This document shows, piece after piece, positions 50,494 through 59,526 of a DNA stretch of 64,000 nt (position 1 is its first letter; every line of letters begins with the position of its first letter). The notes below the pieces were generated by a model. That model did no database searches and had not been told where the DNA came from. It saw only the letters and a list, made by a program, of their open reading frames with translations. This stretch comes from an uncultured Gemmiger sp. (GTDB lineage: Bacteria; Bacillota; Clostridia; Oscillospirales; Ruminococcaceae). A program made the position numbers and the translations under genes. The DNA lies in contig CALXAH010000004.1 of the NCBI GenBank assembly GCA_944386225.1, positions 62,001 to 126,000 of the forward strand. Direction: 5' to 3'.

Positions 50494-51849
50494 TTACTTG
50501 TTCTTTTTGGTGAACCGGGGCAGCACAAAGAAGTACAGCCCGCCGCCGATGAAGAAGATCACCAGCAGGCTCAGGATACCCCAGCTGGCGCTGGATTTGT
50601 CGATGGCGGCCAGCACCGTTTCGGTGGCGGTGGCCCGGGTCAGCCCCTGGGAGGCCAGCATCGCGTCGGCCGACAGGGCGGTGGTAAAGCCCACCAGCGC
50701 CGGGCCCATGATGGCGCTGAACTTGCCGAAGATGTCGTAGAAGCCGAAGAACTCGCCGCTGCGGGCCTTGTCCGGGATCATCTTGCCGAACATGCTGCGG
50801 CTCAGCGCCTGGATGCCGCCCTGGCTGGTGGCCACCATCAGCGCCATGACCCAGAACTGCCACACGCTGTCCAGGAAGAAGGCGAAGATGGTCACCGCCA
50901 CGTAGACGCAGATGCCCGCGCCGATCATGGTGCGCGCGCCGAACTTCTCGCTCAGGCGGATGTACAGCAGGCAGAAGGGCAGGCCCAGGATCTGCACCAT
51001 CAGCAGCGCCAGCATCATCTCGGTGGTGCCCAGGCCCAGGGTGCTGCCGTAGCTGGTGGACATGTGGATGATTGTGTTCACGCCGTCGATGTAGAAGAAG
51101 TAGGCGATCAGGAAAACAAACATGGCCTTGTTGGCCCAGATATCCCGCACGGTGCCGCCCAGGCTGCGCAGGGTGCGGCCCACCGCGCCCTTTTCGCCCT
51201 CGCACCAGCTTTTCTGGTGCACGTTGCGCAGCAGGGGGATGCTGAACACCAGCCACCACACGCCGGTAAAGCCGAACGCGAAGGACAGGCAGGTGGTCAT
51301 GGGAACGCCCACCAGGTTCATCACCAGGAAGATCACCAGCGGAATGGTGGAGCCGCCGATGTAGCCCATGCCGTAGCCCATGGTGGACACCTTGTCCATC
51401 CGTTCCTCGGTGGTCACGTCGTTCAGGAAGCTGTCATAGTACAGGTTGGCGGCGGCAAAACCGATGGTGCTGATGATGTACAGCGCCAGCACCGCCAGAC
51501 CCACCGTCTCGGCGGTTTCCGGCTGCAGGAAATCCATCTGCGGGGTCACCGCCATGAACAGGCAGCTGATCACGCCCACCAGCATGAAGCCGGTGAACAG
51601 CTTTTTGCGCATGCCCTTGAAGTCGCCGAAGGCGCCCAGAACCGGGGCCAGCAGGGCCACCACCGCCATGGCGATGCTGGTGGCGTAGCCCCAGGTGCTC
51701 AGGCCGCTGGCCGCGTCGGCCATATAGCTGGCCACCGTGTTGTAGAAGATGGGAAGGATGGTCACCACGATGACCGAGTGGGCGCTGTTGGCCCAGTCGT
51801 ACATCATCCAGCTTTTTTCTTCCCGGGTATATCCGCTCAAAAGTTTCAT
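50494..51849 (-). CDS. MFS permease, UMF1 type
   Basis: A 451-residue, 12-TM transporter of the UMF1 (Atg22-like) family, whose substrates are poorly known. The start at 51849 (MKLLSGYTREEKSWMMYDWANSAHSVIVV) has GGGGGAA upstream. The YDWANSA motif near residue 17 is diagnostic. GAFGDFKGMRKKLFTGFMLVG lies near 75-95, NLYYDSFLNDVTTEERMDKVSTMGYGMGYIGG near 138-170 and SQGGIQALSRSMFGKMIPDKARSGEFFGFYDIFGKFSAIMGP near 340-382. It has its own promoter. Confidence 0.93.
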   Translation of the reverse strand: MKLLSGYTREEKSWMMYDWANSAHSVIVVTILPIFYNTVASYMADAASGLSTWGYATSIAMAVVALLAPVLGAFGDFKGMRKKLFTGFMLVGVISCLFMAVTPQMDFLQPETAETVGLAVLALYIISTIGFAAANLYYDSFLNDVTTEERMDKVSTMGYGMGYIGGSTIPLVIFLVMNLVGVPMTTCLSFAFGFTGVWWLVFSIPLLRNVHQKSWCEGEKGAVGRTLRSLGGTVRDIWANKAMFVFLIAYFFYIDGVNTIIHMSTSYGSTLGLGTTEMMLALLMVQILGLPFCLLYIRLSEKFGARTMIGAGICVYVAVTIFAFFLDSVWQFWVMALMVATSQGGIQALSRSMFGKMIPDKARSGEFFGFYDIFGKFSAIMGPALVGFTTALSADAMLASQGLTRATATETVLAAIDKSSASWGILSLLVIFFIGGGLYFFVLPRFTKKNK

Positions 51850-51907
51850 GCTCGGTTCCCCCTGCAAAAAATTGCGCCCGGCGGGCGCGGAATGGTCCAC
51901 TTCTTTA

Positions 51908-51936
51908 AGTGTAGCAAAATATTGCCCCATCCACAA
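51908..51936 (-). promoter_or_regulatory. Promoter of the MFS permease gene
   Basis: Minus-strand TTGTGG (51931-51936), 17-base spacer ending TGC, TACACT (51908-51913): an extended 10 element. Confidence 0.7.
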
Positions 51937-51976
51937 TGCCCGCCGGGCAAAAAATCCGTAAAATCTTTGCAGGGCC

Positions 51977-52411
51977 TCAGCGAAGCCGCGCCGGCGGCTC
52001 GTCGCTCACCCGGTACATGGTAAAGGTGCCCTCGGCCACCTCCCGGCCGTCCGGGCCGGTCAGCTTCACCTGTTCCACCAGAACGGTGCGGCCCCGGCGC
52101 ACCGGGGTGGCGGTGGCGGTCACCATATCCCCCGGCTTCGCCGCCCGCAGAAAATGAAAGGAGGCGTCCAGGGTCACATAGCTGTGCCCGTCCGCCAGCG
52201 CCAGCAGACCCGCGCAGGTGTCCGCCAGCGAAAACAAGAACCCGCCGTGGGCGGTGCCGTGGCAGTTCAGGGCGTTGGGCCCCACCGGGGCCTGCACCAC
52301 CGCCTGATCCTCCCGGCAGCATACCGCCTGCATGCCGTTGTGGGTCACAAATCCATTCTCCTGTTCCAGCCGCCGGATCCATTCGCCGGCCGTCTGCTCG
52401 TTTGTCTGCAT
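51977..52411 (-). CDS. PaaI-type hotdog thioesterase
   Basis: A 144-residue acyl-CoA thioesterase-like protein starting MQTNEQTAGEWIRRLEQENGF, with GGAAAGG upstream. The hotdog signature NCHGTAHGGFLFSLADTCAGLLA lies near residues 49-71 (HGG and the acidic Asp in LAD), followed by SFHFLRAAKPGDMVTATA near 84. PaaI relatives clear dead-end aromatic-CoA esters; here no phenylacetate genes are near, so the substrate is open. Cotranscription with the MFS gene is unlikely because that gene has its own promoter. Confidence 0.9.
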   Translation of the reverse strand: MQTNEQTAGEWIRRLEQENGFVTHNGMQAVCCREDQAVVQAPVGPNALNCHGTAHGGFLFSLADTCAGLLALADGHSYVTLDASFHFLRAAKPGDMVTATATPVRRGRTVLVEQVKLTGPDGREVAEGTFTMYRVSDEPPARLR

Positions 52412-52505
52412 ATCGCTCAGCCTTTCCCGCGGCCACCCGGCCGCGCGTTGTCTGTATCGTTCCACGCAGAGCAGTATACCACGTTTTGCCCGCCGCATCC
52501 AGATT

Positions 52506-54254
52506 TCAGCGCAGCTCCCAGCACCAGCCGCCGAAGGCAGGCAGCGCAAATCCCTCCGGCCCGGGCGCGGGGGCCGGGTTCCCGTCGGCGGTAAACAGCG
52601 GCCGGAACGCCGTTCCGCGGCCGGGATACCGCCAGCTGCAGGCCCGGCTGCCGAAGTTGAACAGAGCCAGCACCCGCTGCCCCCCGCCCCGCCGCTCAAA
52701 GGCAAACACGCACCCCCCGCCCCGGCCGCCCTCCAGCCAGGCAAAGCCCGCCGGGTCCCGGTCAGCGGCCCACAGCGCCGGGCAGCCTTTCCAGAAATGG
52801 TGCAGCGCCCGCCGGTACTCCCAAAAGGCCCGGTGTTCCGGCTGTTCCAGACAATCCCAGTCCTGGGGGCGGGCCGGGTCCCATTCCCGCGCCTGGGCCC
52901 ATTCGTTGCCCATGAAATCCAGCTTGGCCCCGGGATGGGCGTACATGTACAGGTACAGCGCCCGCAGCTGGGCCAGCTGTTCCGTGGGGGTGCCGTACAT
53001 CTTGGTCAGCATGGTGCCCTTGCCGTGCACCGTCTCATCGTGGGAAAGGGGCAGCAGATACCGCTCCCCGTAGTGGTAATGCATGGAAAAGGCCAGCAGT
53101 TCGCCCCGGCCTGCCCGCTGGTCGGGCGGCAGGCGGAAATAGGCCAGCGTGTCGTTCATCCAGCCCAGATCCCATTTTCCGTCAAAGCCCAGCCCGCCCT
53201 CCCGGGTGGGGGCGGTGGTGCCGGGCCGGGCGGTGGAGTCCTCCGCAATCAGCAGCGCCCGGGGAAACCGGGCGTGCAGCCCGTCGGTCAGGCTGCGTGC
53301 AAAGGTCAGGCCGGGCCCGTTTTCGCCCCGGGCCGGATCTCCCTGCCAGTAGATCAGATGAGACACCGCATCCAGCCGCAGCCCGTCAAAATGAAACTCC
53401 TCCAGCCAGTAGCAGGCCGCCGACTGGAGAAAGCTGCGCACCTCGCCCCGGGCGTGGAAAAAGTTGCAGCTTCCCCACTGGTTATAGCCCACATCCGGGT
53501 GGGGGTATTCGTACAGGGCGGTGCCGTCGTAGTTCCACAGGGCGTAGTCATTCACCGCAAAGTGCACCGGCACAAAATCCAGCAACACCCCGATGCCTGC
53601 CCGGTGGCACCGGTCCACCAGATACCGCAGCCCGTCCGGGTGGCCGTAGCGGGCGGTGGGGCTGAAAAAGCCGGTGGCCTGGTAGCCCCAGGACTCGTCG
53701 CAGGGGTATTCGGTCAGGGGCATCAGTTCCAGATGGGTGTAGCCCATCTCCTGCAGGTAGGGCACCAGCCGGTCGGCCAGCTGGCCGTAAAAGTACCAGC
53801 GGTCGGGGCCCTCCCCTTCCGGCCGGGTCTGCCAGCTGCCCGCGTGCAGTTCGTAGATGTTCGGCGGCCCGTTCCAGCGGCCCTCCCCTGCCATCCAGGC
53901 CTCGTCCCGGAACCGGTACAGGCTGTCGCCCCAGTATACCGAGGCGGTGGCGGGCCGCAGTTCCGCACCGAAAGCGTAAGGGTCGGCGTGGTCGGTAACG
54001 CCGCCGTCCGGGCGGTGGATGCGGAATTTGTACAGGGAACCGGGCGGAACCGTCTCCAGCCGTACTTCCCAGAAATTGCCGTCCCGGATGCGGTGCAGGG
54101 GCGTCTCCTGCCAGTCGTTGAATGTGCCGATCAGGCCCACCTGTACCGCCGCCGGGGCAAAGGTGCGGAACACCGCGCCCTCCCCTTCCGGGTGCGCGCC
54201 CAGAAATTTGTGGGCGGCAAATTCCCAGCCCCCGTAAAATGCCGATTCATCCAT
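52506..54254 (-). CDS. glgB: 1,4-alpha-glucan branching enzyme
   Basis: Introduces alpha-1,6 branches in glycogen. The 582-residue protein has an N-terminal CBM48-type domain (FRTFAPAAVQVGLIGTFNDWQ near residue 35), then a GH13 barrel. DFVPVHF lies near 236, the nucleophile Asp in FDGLRLDAVSHL near 293, the acid/base Glu in LLIAEDST near 337 and the His-Asp pair in LPLSHDETVHGKG near 406. C-terminal all-beta domain complete. The start at 54254 has GAGGTAACAGG upstream; an ATG at 54269 lacks a site. Other glycogen genes are not in the window. Confidence 0.94.
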   Translation of the reverse strand: MDESAFYGGWEFAAHKFLGAHPEGEGAVFRTFAPAAVQVGLIGTFNDWQETPLHRIRDGNFWEVRLETVPPGSLYKFRIHRPDGGVTDHADPYAFGAELRPATASVYWGDSLYRFRDEAWMAGEGRWNGPPNIYELHAGSWQTRPEGEGPDRWYFYGQLADRLVPYLQEMGYTHLELMPLTEYPCDESWGYQATGFFSPTARYGHPDGLRYLVDRCHRAGIGVLLDFVPVHFAVNDYALWNYDGTALYEYPHPDVGYNQWGSCNFFHARGEVRSFLQSAACYWLEEFHFDGLRLDAVSHLIYWQGDPARGENGPGLTFARSLTDGLHARFPRALLIAEDSTARPGTTAPTREGGLGFDGKWDLGWMNDTLAYFRLPPDQRAGRGELLAFSMHYHYGERYLLPLSHDETVHGKGTMLTKMYGTPTEQLAQLRALYLYMYAHPGAKLDFMGNEWAQAREWDPARPQDWDCLEQPEHRAFWEYRRALHHFWKGCPALWAADRDPAGFAWLEGGRGGGCVFAFERRGGGQRVLALFNFGSRACSWRYPGRGTAFRPLFTADGNPAPAPGPEGFALPAFGGWCWELR

Positions 54255-54340
54255 CCTGTTACCTCGCAAATAATAGGCAGCCGTTGGTTTTCTCTGGTAT
54301 ACTCAAGCATACAGGACAGACGGCGCGGCCGCCACCAGCA

Positions 54341-54380
54341 AATCCGCCGAATCGTTGGAAAACCAACGCACCGGCGGATT
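54341..54380. promoter_or_regulatory. Perfect two-tier stem-loop between glgB and tetR
   Basis: Outer arms AATCCGCCG/CGGCGGATT enclose inner arms CGTTGG/CCAACG (54353-54358 and 54363-54368) around AAAA. It ends about 20 bases before the TetR ATG, and a GTTGGTTTTC copy lies upstream near 54282. There is no T run on either side, so it is more likely an operator or RNA hairpin than a terminator. Confidence 0.55.
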
Positions 54381-54400
54381 GGTCGGAAAAAGGAGGAGCC

Positions 54401-54940
54401 ATGGATATTCGAGTGGAAAAGACCCGGCGCAGCATCCGGGATGCGTTTATGCAGCTGCGGGTGCGCAAGGAGCCGGAGGAGATGACCGTCAAGGAGCTGT
54501 GCGCGGTGGCCCGGATCAACAAATCCACCTTTTATGTGTACTACCGGGATCTGTACGACCTGGCCGACCGGCTGGAGACCGAGGCGCTGGCCAGGGTGGC
54601 CGGCAGCCTGCCCGCGCCGGAACGGATGCTGCAGGAGCCGGAGTGGTTCCTGCGCTGGCTGTACGAGGCCTACGCCCGGCAGAGCAGCGAGCTGGAACTG
54701 CTGTTTTCCGGCCAGCGCAGCGGCCGTCTGGCGGAAAAGCTGACCGCCGAGATCAAGCGGGTGTTCTTCGACGCCCGCCCCGACCTGCGGGAGGATGCCC
54801 GGGTCAACGTGCTGCTCAGCTACAGCGTCTATGGCTGCTACTACGCGTTCCGGGAGAACCGCCGCTTTGGCGAGGAGGCGGTGATGCGGGCGCTGCAGAC
54901 CATCGTGGCCGCCACCATCCCGCCGGGATTCCCCTGCTGA
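54401..54940 (+). CDS. TetR-family regulator
   Basis: A 179-residue regulator from MDIRVEKTRRSIRDAFMQLR, with AGGAGGAG upstream. The HTH is MTVKELCAVARINKSTFYVYYRDLYDLADRLE (about residues 28-59), the class with a TetR_C_33-like C-terminal domain. It resembles in layout the TetR at 17402 but is not a close copy. It stands divergent from glgB, with a large palindrome between them, so autoregulation and control of glgB are both possible. Confidence 0.9.
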   Translation: MDIRVEKTRRSIRDAFMQLRVRKEPEEMTVKELCAVARINKSTFYVYYRDLYDLADRLETEALARVAGSLPAPERMLQEPEWFLRWLYEAYARQSSELELLFSGQRSGRLAEKLTAEIKRVFFDARPDLREDARVNVLLSYSVYGCYYAFRENRRFGEEAVMRALQTIVAATIPPGFPC

Positions 54941-54947
54941 GAAAAAA

Positions 54948-54980
54948 CAAAGCCGGTGCGCATTCCGCGCACCGGCTTTG
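54948..54980. terminator. Bidirectional terminator
   Basis: CAAAGCCGGTGCG and CGCACCGGCTTTG with a short loop, between the convergent TetR and hydrogenase genes. Confidence 0.9.
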
Positions 54981-54999
54981 CTGTGTAGGATCGGATAAA

Positions 55000-56751
55000 T
55001 CAGAACCGCCGCTCCCGCACCGCGTAGGTGGTGTGCAGGATGTGGTGGGCCTTTTCGCTGCCGGGCTCGCCCAGGTACTCGGCATAGACCTTCTTCACCA
55101 GCGGGTTCTCATGGCTCTTGCGCAGGCCCATAGCGGCGTCCTCGTCGTAGAGGGCCTTGGCGCGCAGGGCTTTCAGATCCACAAAGTTCCGCACGCTGGC
55201 GGGCTGGGTGGGCTGGCCGCCGCCGTTCACGCAGCCGCCGGGGCAGGCCATGACCTCGATGAAGTCATACTGCTTTTCGCCCTTGCGCACCGCGTCCAGC
55301 ACCTTGCCGGCGTTGGCGGTGCCGCTGACCACGCAGACCCGCACGGTCAGGCCCGCCACCTCGTAGGTGGCTTCCTTCACGCCCTCGGTGCCGCGCACGT
55401 CGGCAAACTCCAGCTTGTCCAGGGGCTGGCCGGTCAGAGTCTCCACGGCAGTGCGCAGCGCCGCCTCCATCACGCCGCCGGTGGCGCCGAAGATATGGCC
55501 CGCGCCGCTGGCTTCGCCCATGGCGGGATCAAACTCCTCATCCGGCAGGTCGGCAAACCGCAGGCCGGCCCGGCGGATCATGCTGGCCAGTTCCCGGGTG
55601 GTCAGGGCCACGTCCACATCGGGGATGCCCTCGCCCGCGGCGCTCTGGCCGTCGCGGCCCACCTCAAACTTCTTGGCGGTGCAGGGCATGATGGACACGC
55701 AGAAGATGCTGGCCGGATCCAGGCCCATCTTCTCGGCGTAGTAGGTCTTGCTCAGCGCGCCGAACATCTGCTGCGGGCTCTTGCAGCTGGACAGGTTGGG
55801 GATGAAATCCGGGTGGAAGGTCTCGCAGTACTTGACCCAGCCCGGGCTGCAGCTGGTGATCAGGGGCAGCGGGCCGCCCTCCTTTACCCGGTGCAGGAAC
55901 TCGGTGGCCTCCTCCATGATGGTCATGTCGGCGGCAAAGTCGGTGTCGAACACCCCGTCAAAGCCCAGGCGGCGCAGCGCGGCCACCATCTTGCCCTGTA
56001 CGTTGGTGCCGATGGGCATGCCGAAGCACTCGCCCAGGGTGGCGCGCACGCTGGGAGCGGTCTGCACGATCACATGCTTGCGGGGATCGCTCAAAGCGTC
56101 CCACACCTTGCCGGTCTCGTCCTTCTCGTGCAGCGCGCCGGTGGGGCAGACCACGATGCACTGGCCGCAGCTGATGCAGGTGCTCTCGTCCAGCGGGGCT
56201 TCAAAGGCGCAGCCGATGTGGGTGGCAAAGCCGCGCTCCAGCGCGTTGATCACGCCCACGCCCTGGTTCTTGGCACAGGCGGCCACGCAGCGGCGGCACA
56301 GGATGCACTTGGAGTTGTCCCGGGTCATGTGGGCGGCGGAGTCGTCCACGGTGCGCTCGGGCATCTCGCCCTCAAAGGCGTTGGTGCGGTCCACGCCGTA
56401 TTCACGGCACAGCCGCTGCAGCTCGCAGTCGCCGCTGCGGGCGCAGGCCAGGCAGTCCTGGTTATGGGTGCTCAGCACCAGCTCCAGGTTGGTCTTGCGG
56501 GCGGCCTGTACCTTGGGGGTGTTGGTGAATACCTCCATCCCTTCCGCCACCGGGTAGACGCAGGCGGTGGCCAGGGCGCGGGCGCCCTTGACCTCCACCA
56601 CGCAGATGCGGCAGGCGCCGATCTCGTTGATGTCCTTCAGGTAGCACAGGGTGGGGATCTCGATGCCGGCGGCGTGGGCGGCCTCCAGAATGGTGGAGCC
56701 CGCCGGCGCCTGGCAGGGGATGTTGTTGATTTTCAGATTGACCATTTCCAT
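55000..56751 (-). CDS. hndD: [FeFe] hydrogenase catalytic subunit (HydA/HndD type)
   Basis: Catalytic subunit of an NAD-linked, probably electron-bifurcating hydrogenase: H+ reduction with electrons from NADH and ferredoxin. The 583-residue protein has an N-terminal [2Fe-2S] domain (CYLKDINEIGACRICVVEV near residue 36), a His-Cys3 cluster (HNQDCLACARSGDC near 96), and two [4Fe-4S] motifs (CILCRRCVAACAKNQG near 149; CISCGQCIVVCPTG near 192). The H-cluster motifs are TSCSPGWV near 300, MPCTAKKFE near 355 and MACPGGCVNGGGQP near 500. The SSU-like C-terminal tail is complete. Last gene of the operon. Confidence 0.96.
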   Translation of the reverse strand: MEMVNLKINNIPCQAPAGSTILEAAHAAGIEIPTLCYLKDINEIGACRICVVEVKGARALATACVYPVAEGMEVFTNTPKVQAARKTNLELVLSTHNQDCLACARSGDCELQRLCREYGVDRTNAFEGEMPERTVDDSAAHMTRDNSKCILCRRCVAACAKNQGVGVINALERGFATHIGCAFEAPLDESTCISCGQCIVVCPTGALHEKDETGKVWDALSDPRKHVIVQTAPSVRATLGECFGMPIGTNVQGKMVAALRRLGFDGVFDTDFAADMTIMEEATEFLHRVKEGGPLPLITSCSPGWVKYCETFHPDFIPNLSSCKSPQQMFGALSKTYYAEKMGLDPASIFCVSIMPCTAKKFEVGRDGQSAAGEGIPDVDVALTTRELASMIRRAGLRFADLPDEEFDPAMGEASGAGHIFGATGGVMEAALRTAVETLTGQPLDKLEFADVRGTEGVKEATYEVAGLTVRVCVVSGTANAGKVLDAVRKGEKQYDFIEVMACPGGCVNGGGQPTQPASVRNFVDLKALRAKALYDEDAAMGLRKSHENPLVKKVYAEYLGEPGSEKAHHILHTTYAVRERRF

Positions 56752-56769
56752 TGTTCGTCCCTTCCTCCT

Positions 56770-58560
56770 TTAGCCCTTGCTGATGGCGCCGAACTTGCAC
56801 TTCTCGATACAGGCGCCGCACTTGACGCACTTGAGCACGTCGATGGAGTGGGGATTCTTCACGCTGCCGCTGATGGCGCCGGCCGGGCAGGTGCGGGCGC
56901 ACAGGGTACAGCCGCGGCACTTGGTGGGATCGATCTTGTAGCTGAGCAGAGCCTTGCAGACCCCGGCGGGGCAGCGCTTGTGCTGGATATGCTCGATGTA
57001 CTCCTCACGGAAATACCGCAGGGTGCTGAGTACCGGGTTCGGGGCGGTCTGGCCCAGGCCGCACAGGCTGTTGGACTTGATGAAGTCCGCCAGTTCCTCG
57101 ATGCGGGCCAGATCCTCCATGGTGCCCTTGCCCTCGGTGATCTTGTTCAGCAGCTCCAGCAGGCGCTTGGTGCCCACACGGCAGGGGGTGCACTTGCCGC
57201 AGCTTTCGTCCACGGTGAACTCCAGGAAGAACTTGGCGATGTCCACCATGCAGGTGTCCTCGTCCATGACGATCAGGCCGCCGGAACCCATCATGCTGCC
57301 GATGGCCACCAGGTTGTCATAGTCGATGGGGGTGTCGATCAGGCTGGCCGGGATGCAGCCGCCGGAGGGGCCGCCGGTCTGGGCCGCCTTGAACTTCTTG
57401 CCGTTGGGGATACCGCCGCCGATCTCCTCGATGATCTCCCGCAGGGTGGTGCCCATGGGCACTTCCACAAGGCCGGTGTTCTTGATCTTGCCGCCCAGCG
57501 CGAACACCTTGGTGCCCTTGCTCTTCTCGGTGCCCATGGAGGCAAACCGGTCCGCGCCCTTCAGGATGATCGGCGGGATGTTGGCGTAGGTCTCCACGTT
57601 GTTCAGGATGGTGGGCTTGCCGAACAGGCCCTTCACCGCCGGGAAAGGCGGACGGGGCCGCGGCTCGCCCCGGTTGCCCTCGATGCTGGTCATCAGGGCG
57701 GTTTCCTCGCCGCAGACGAAGGCGCCCGCGCCCAGCTTGATCTCCAGATCAAAGTTGAAGCCGGTGTCAAAGATGTTCTCGCCCAGCAGACCGTACTCAC
57801 GGGCCTGGTCGATGGCCACCTGCAGCCGGTGCACCGCGATGGGGTACTCCGCCCGCACGTAGACGTAGCCCTGGTCCGCGCCGATGGCGTAGGCGGCGAT
57901 GGCCATGGCCTCGATCACGCTGTGGGGGTCGCCCTCCAGCACGCTGCGGTCCATGAACGCGCCCGGGTCGCCCTCGTCGGCGTTGCAGCAGACGTATTTC
58001 TTCACCTGGCCCCGGTTGCCGGAAGCGAACTTCCACTTCAGGCCGGTGGGGAACCCGCCGCCGCCGCGGCCGCGCAGGCCGCTGTCCAGGATGCACTGGA
58101 TGACCTCGTCGGGGGTCATCTCGGTCAGCACCTTGCCCAGCGCGGCGTAGCCGTCAAAGGCGATGTATTCCTCGATGTTCTCCGGATTGATCACGCCGCA
58201 GTTGCGCAGCGCCACCCGCTTTTGCTTGCGGTAGAAGGCGGTGTCGTCCAGGCTCTTGACCTGGCCGTTCTCCACCGTCTCGTCGTAGAGAAGCCGGGTG
58301 ACCGGGCGGCCCTTGAGCAGGTGCTCGTTCACGATCTCGGCCACGTCCTCTTCCTTCACGCGGCTGTAGAAGCTGCCTTCCGGATAGATGACCACGATGG
58401 GGCCCAGGGCGCACAGGCCGAAGCAGCCGGTGCGGATCACCCGCACCTCCTGGTCCAGCCCGTCGGCGCGGATCTGGTTCTCAAACGCCTCGGCGATCTT
58501 GTCGCTGCCCGAAGAGGTGCAGCCGGTGCCGCCGCAGACCATTACATGACTTCTGTACAT
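56770..58560 (-). CDS. hndC: NADH-binding hydrogenase subunit (HydB/HndC/NuoF type)
   Basis: A 596-residue flavoprotein. An N-terminal [2Fe-2S] thioredoxin-like domain (CGGTGCTSSGS near residue 9 and RTGCFGLCALGP near 43) precedes the NuoF core. The core has GLRGRGGGGFPTGLKWKF near 162, CNADEGDPGAFMDR near 191 and GAGAFVCGEETALMTSIEG near 275. The NuoF [4Fe-4S] site is ESCGKCTPCRVGTKRL near 453, and two C-terminal ferredoxin motifs follow (CRGCTLCARTCPAGAI; CVKCGACIEKCKFGAI). It binds FMN and NAD and feeds HndD. Confidence 0.96.
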   Translation of the reverse strand: MYRSHVMVCGGTGCTSSGSDKIAEAFENQIRADGLDQEVRVIRTGCFGLCALGPIVVIYPEGSFYSRVKEEDVAEIVNEHLLKGRPVTRLLYDETVENGQVKSLDDTAFYRKQKRVALRNCGVINPENIEEYIAFDGYAALGKVLTEMTPDEVIQCILDSGLRGRGGGGFPTGLKWKFASGNRGQVKKYVCCNADEGDPGAFMDRSVLEGDPHSVIEAMAIAAYAIGADQGYVYVRAEYPIAVHRLQVAIDQAREYGLLGENIFDTGFNFDLEIKLGAGAFVCGEETALMTSIEGNRGEPRPRPPFPAVKGLFGKPTILNNVETYANIPPIILKGADRFASMGTEKSKGTKVFALGGKIKNTGLVEVPMGTTLREIIEEIGGGIPNGKKFKAAQTGGPSGGCIPASLIDTPIDYDNLVAIGSMMGSGGLIVMDEDTCMVDIAKFFLEFTVDESCGKCTPCRVGTKRLLELLNKITEGKGTMEDLARIEELADFIKSNSLCGLGQTAPNPVLSTLRYFREEYIEHIQHKRCPAGVCKALLSYKIDPTKCRGCTLCARTCPAGAISGSVKNPHSIDVLKCVKCGACIEKCKFGAISKG

Positions 58561-58585
58561 AGTGCTATCTTCCCCCTTTAGTCCG

Positions 58586-58951
58586 TCAGCGGGCCGCGCC
58601 GATGGTGTATTCCGCCACCGGGTTGCCGCCCTTCAGGTGCTGCTGCACGACCCGCTTGACCTTGTCCGGGGTCATCTTTACATAGGTGGTCTTGGCCTGA
58701 CCGGGCATGTACACCTCCACCACCGGCTCATACTGGCAGATGCCGATGCAGCCGGTCTGGGTCACCAGCACGTCCAGCCCGGCGGCGGCCACCTCTTCGG
58801 TAAAGGCGTTCAGTACCGGGCGCGCGCCCGCGGCAATGCCGCAGGTGGCCATGCCCACCACCACGCGCACGGCGTCGTGGGCGGCTTCCCGGGTGCTCAC
58901 GGTCTGCCGCATCTTATCGCGGATGGCGGCCAGTTCCTGCAAACTCTTCAT
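58586..58951 (-). CDS. hndB: (2Fe-2S) ferredoxin-like hydrogenase subunit (HndB type)
   Basis: A 121-residue thioredoxin-fold ferredoxin. The four cluster cysteines are visible in GMATCGIAAGARPV near residue 33 and TQTGCIGICQYEPVV near 64. It matches HndB of the Desulfovibrio-type HndABCD hydrogenase in size and place. Its ATG overlaps the stop of the HATPase gene upstream by four bases. Structural or electron-transfer role in the complex. Confidence 0.9.
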   Translation of the reverse strand: MKSLQELAAIRDKMRQTVSTREAAHDAVRVVVGMATCGIAAGARPVLNAFTEEVAAAGLDVLVTQTGCIGICQYEPVVEVYMPGQAKTTYVKMTPDKVKRVVQQHLKGGNPVAEYTIGAAR

Positions 58952-59511
58952 AAGGCTTCCTCTCCTTTATCTAGTAGTGGGGCGCTGTTTTCTTCGATGA
59001 ACTGGCGGATGAACAGGGCCACCGAGGGTTCGGCCAGGCTTACTTCCCCGCCCAGGATCTGCTTCATCTCCCGGCTGTCCGCCGTGAACGCCTCGCCGTC
59101 CACCCGCAGGGTGTAGACGAAATCCTTGTCCGGGTTGCACTGCATCAGCCCGGCGATGGTGGCGGCCATGTCCCCCAAAGGCATCAGGTCGATATGCCCC
59201 AGGCGGAACCGGGCGGTCACGGTGGTGCCCACCCCTTCCCGGCTTTCCAGGGTCATCTCCCCGCCGGTCATCTCGGCCGCCATCTTTAAGAACGGCAGCC
59301 CCAGCCCCACCTTGCGGCTTTTGCGGCTGGTGCAGAACGGGTCGGTTACCCGGGCGGCCATCTCCGGGCTCATGCCCTTGCCGTTGTCCGCCACCGTCAG
59401 GGTCTGCCAGCCGGCGGCGTGGTCGATCTCCAGGGTGATCCGGGTCAGCGGCGCGCCCGCCGCCACCGAGTTCTGGGCAATGTCCAGCACGTTCATCGAA
59501 AGTTCCTGCAT
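58948..59511 (-). CDS. Orphan histidine-kinase-like ATPase inside the hydrogenase operon
   Basis: A 187-residue protein. Residues 1-110 are a GHKL ATPase: N box MQELSMNVLDIAQNSVAAGA, G1 VADNGKGMSPE near 40 and G2 RKVGLGLPFLKMAAE near 65-80. No phosphoacceptor His domain and no receiver are present. The C-terminal 80 residues (LMQCNPDKDFVYTLRVDGEAF) are specific to this family. It lies between hndA (15-base gap) and hndB (four-base overlap), so it is made with the hydrogenase. Probably a regulatory or maturation ATPase; similar genes accompany clostridial hydrogenases. Confidence 0.88.
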   Translation of the reverse strand: MQELSMNVLDIAQNSVAAGAPLTRITLEIDHAAGWQTLTVADNGKGMSPEMAARVTDPFCTSRKSRKVGLGLPFLKMAAEMTGGEMTLESREGVGTTVTARFRLGHIDLMPLGDMAATIAGLMQCNPDKDFVYTLRVDGEAFTADSREMKQILGGEVSLAEPSVALFIRQFIEENSAPLLDKGEEAL

Positions 59512-59526
59512 ACGGCGCCCTCCGTA

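Noticed and set aside
54355..58581. 1408-codon plus-strand open frame opposite the hydrogenase genes
   Set aside because: Its product is low-complexity (Gly/Ala/His-rich), with no domain; the minus strand encodes HndC and HndD with all cluster motifs.
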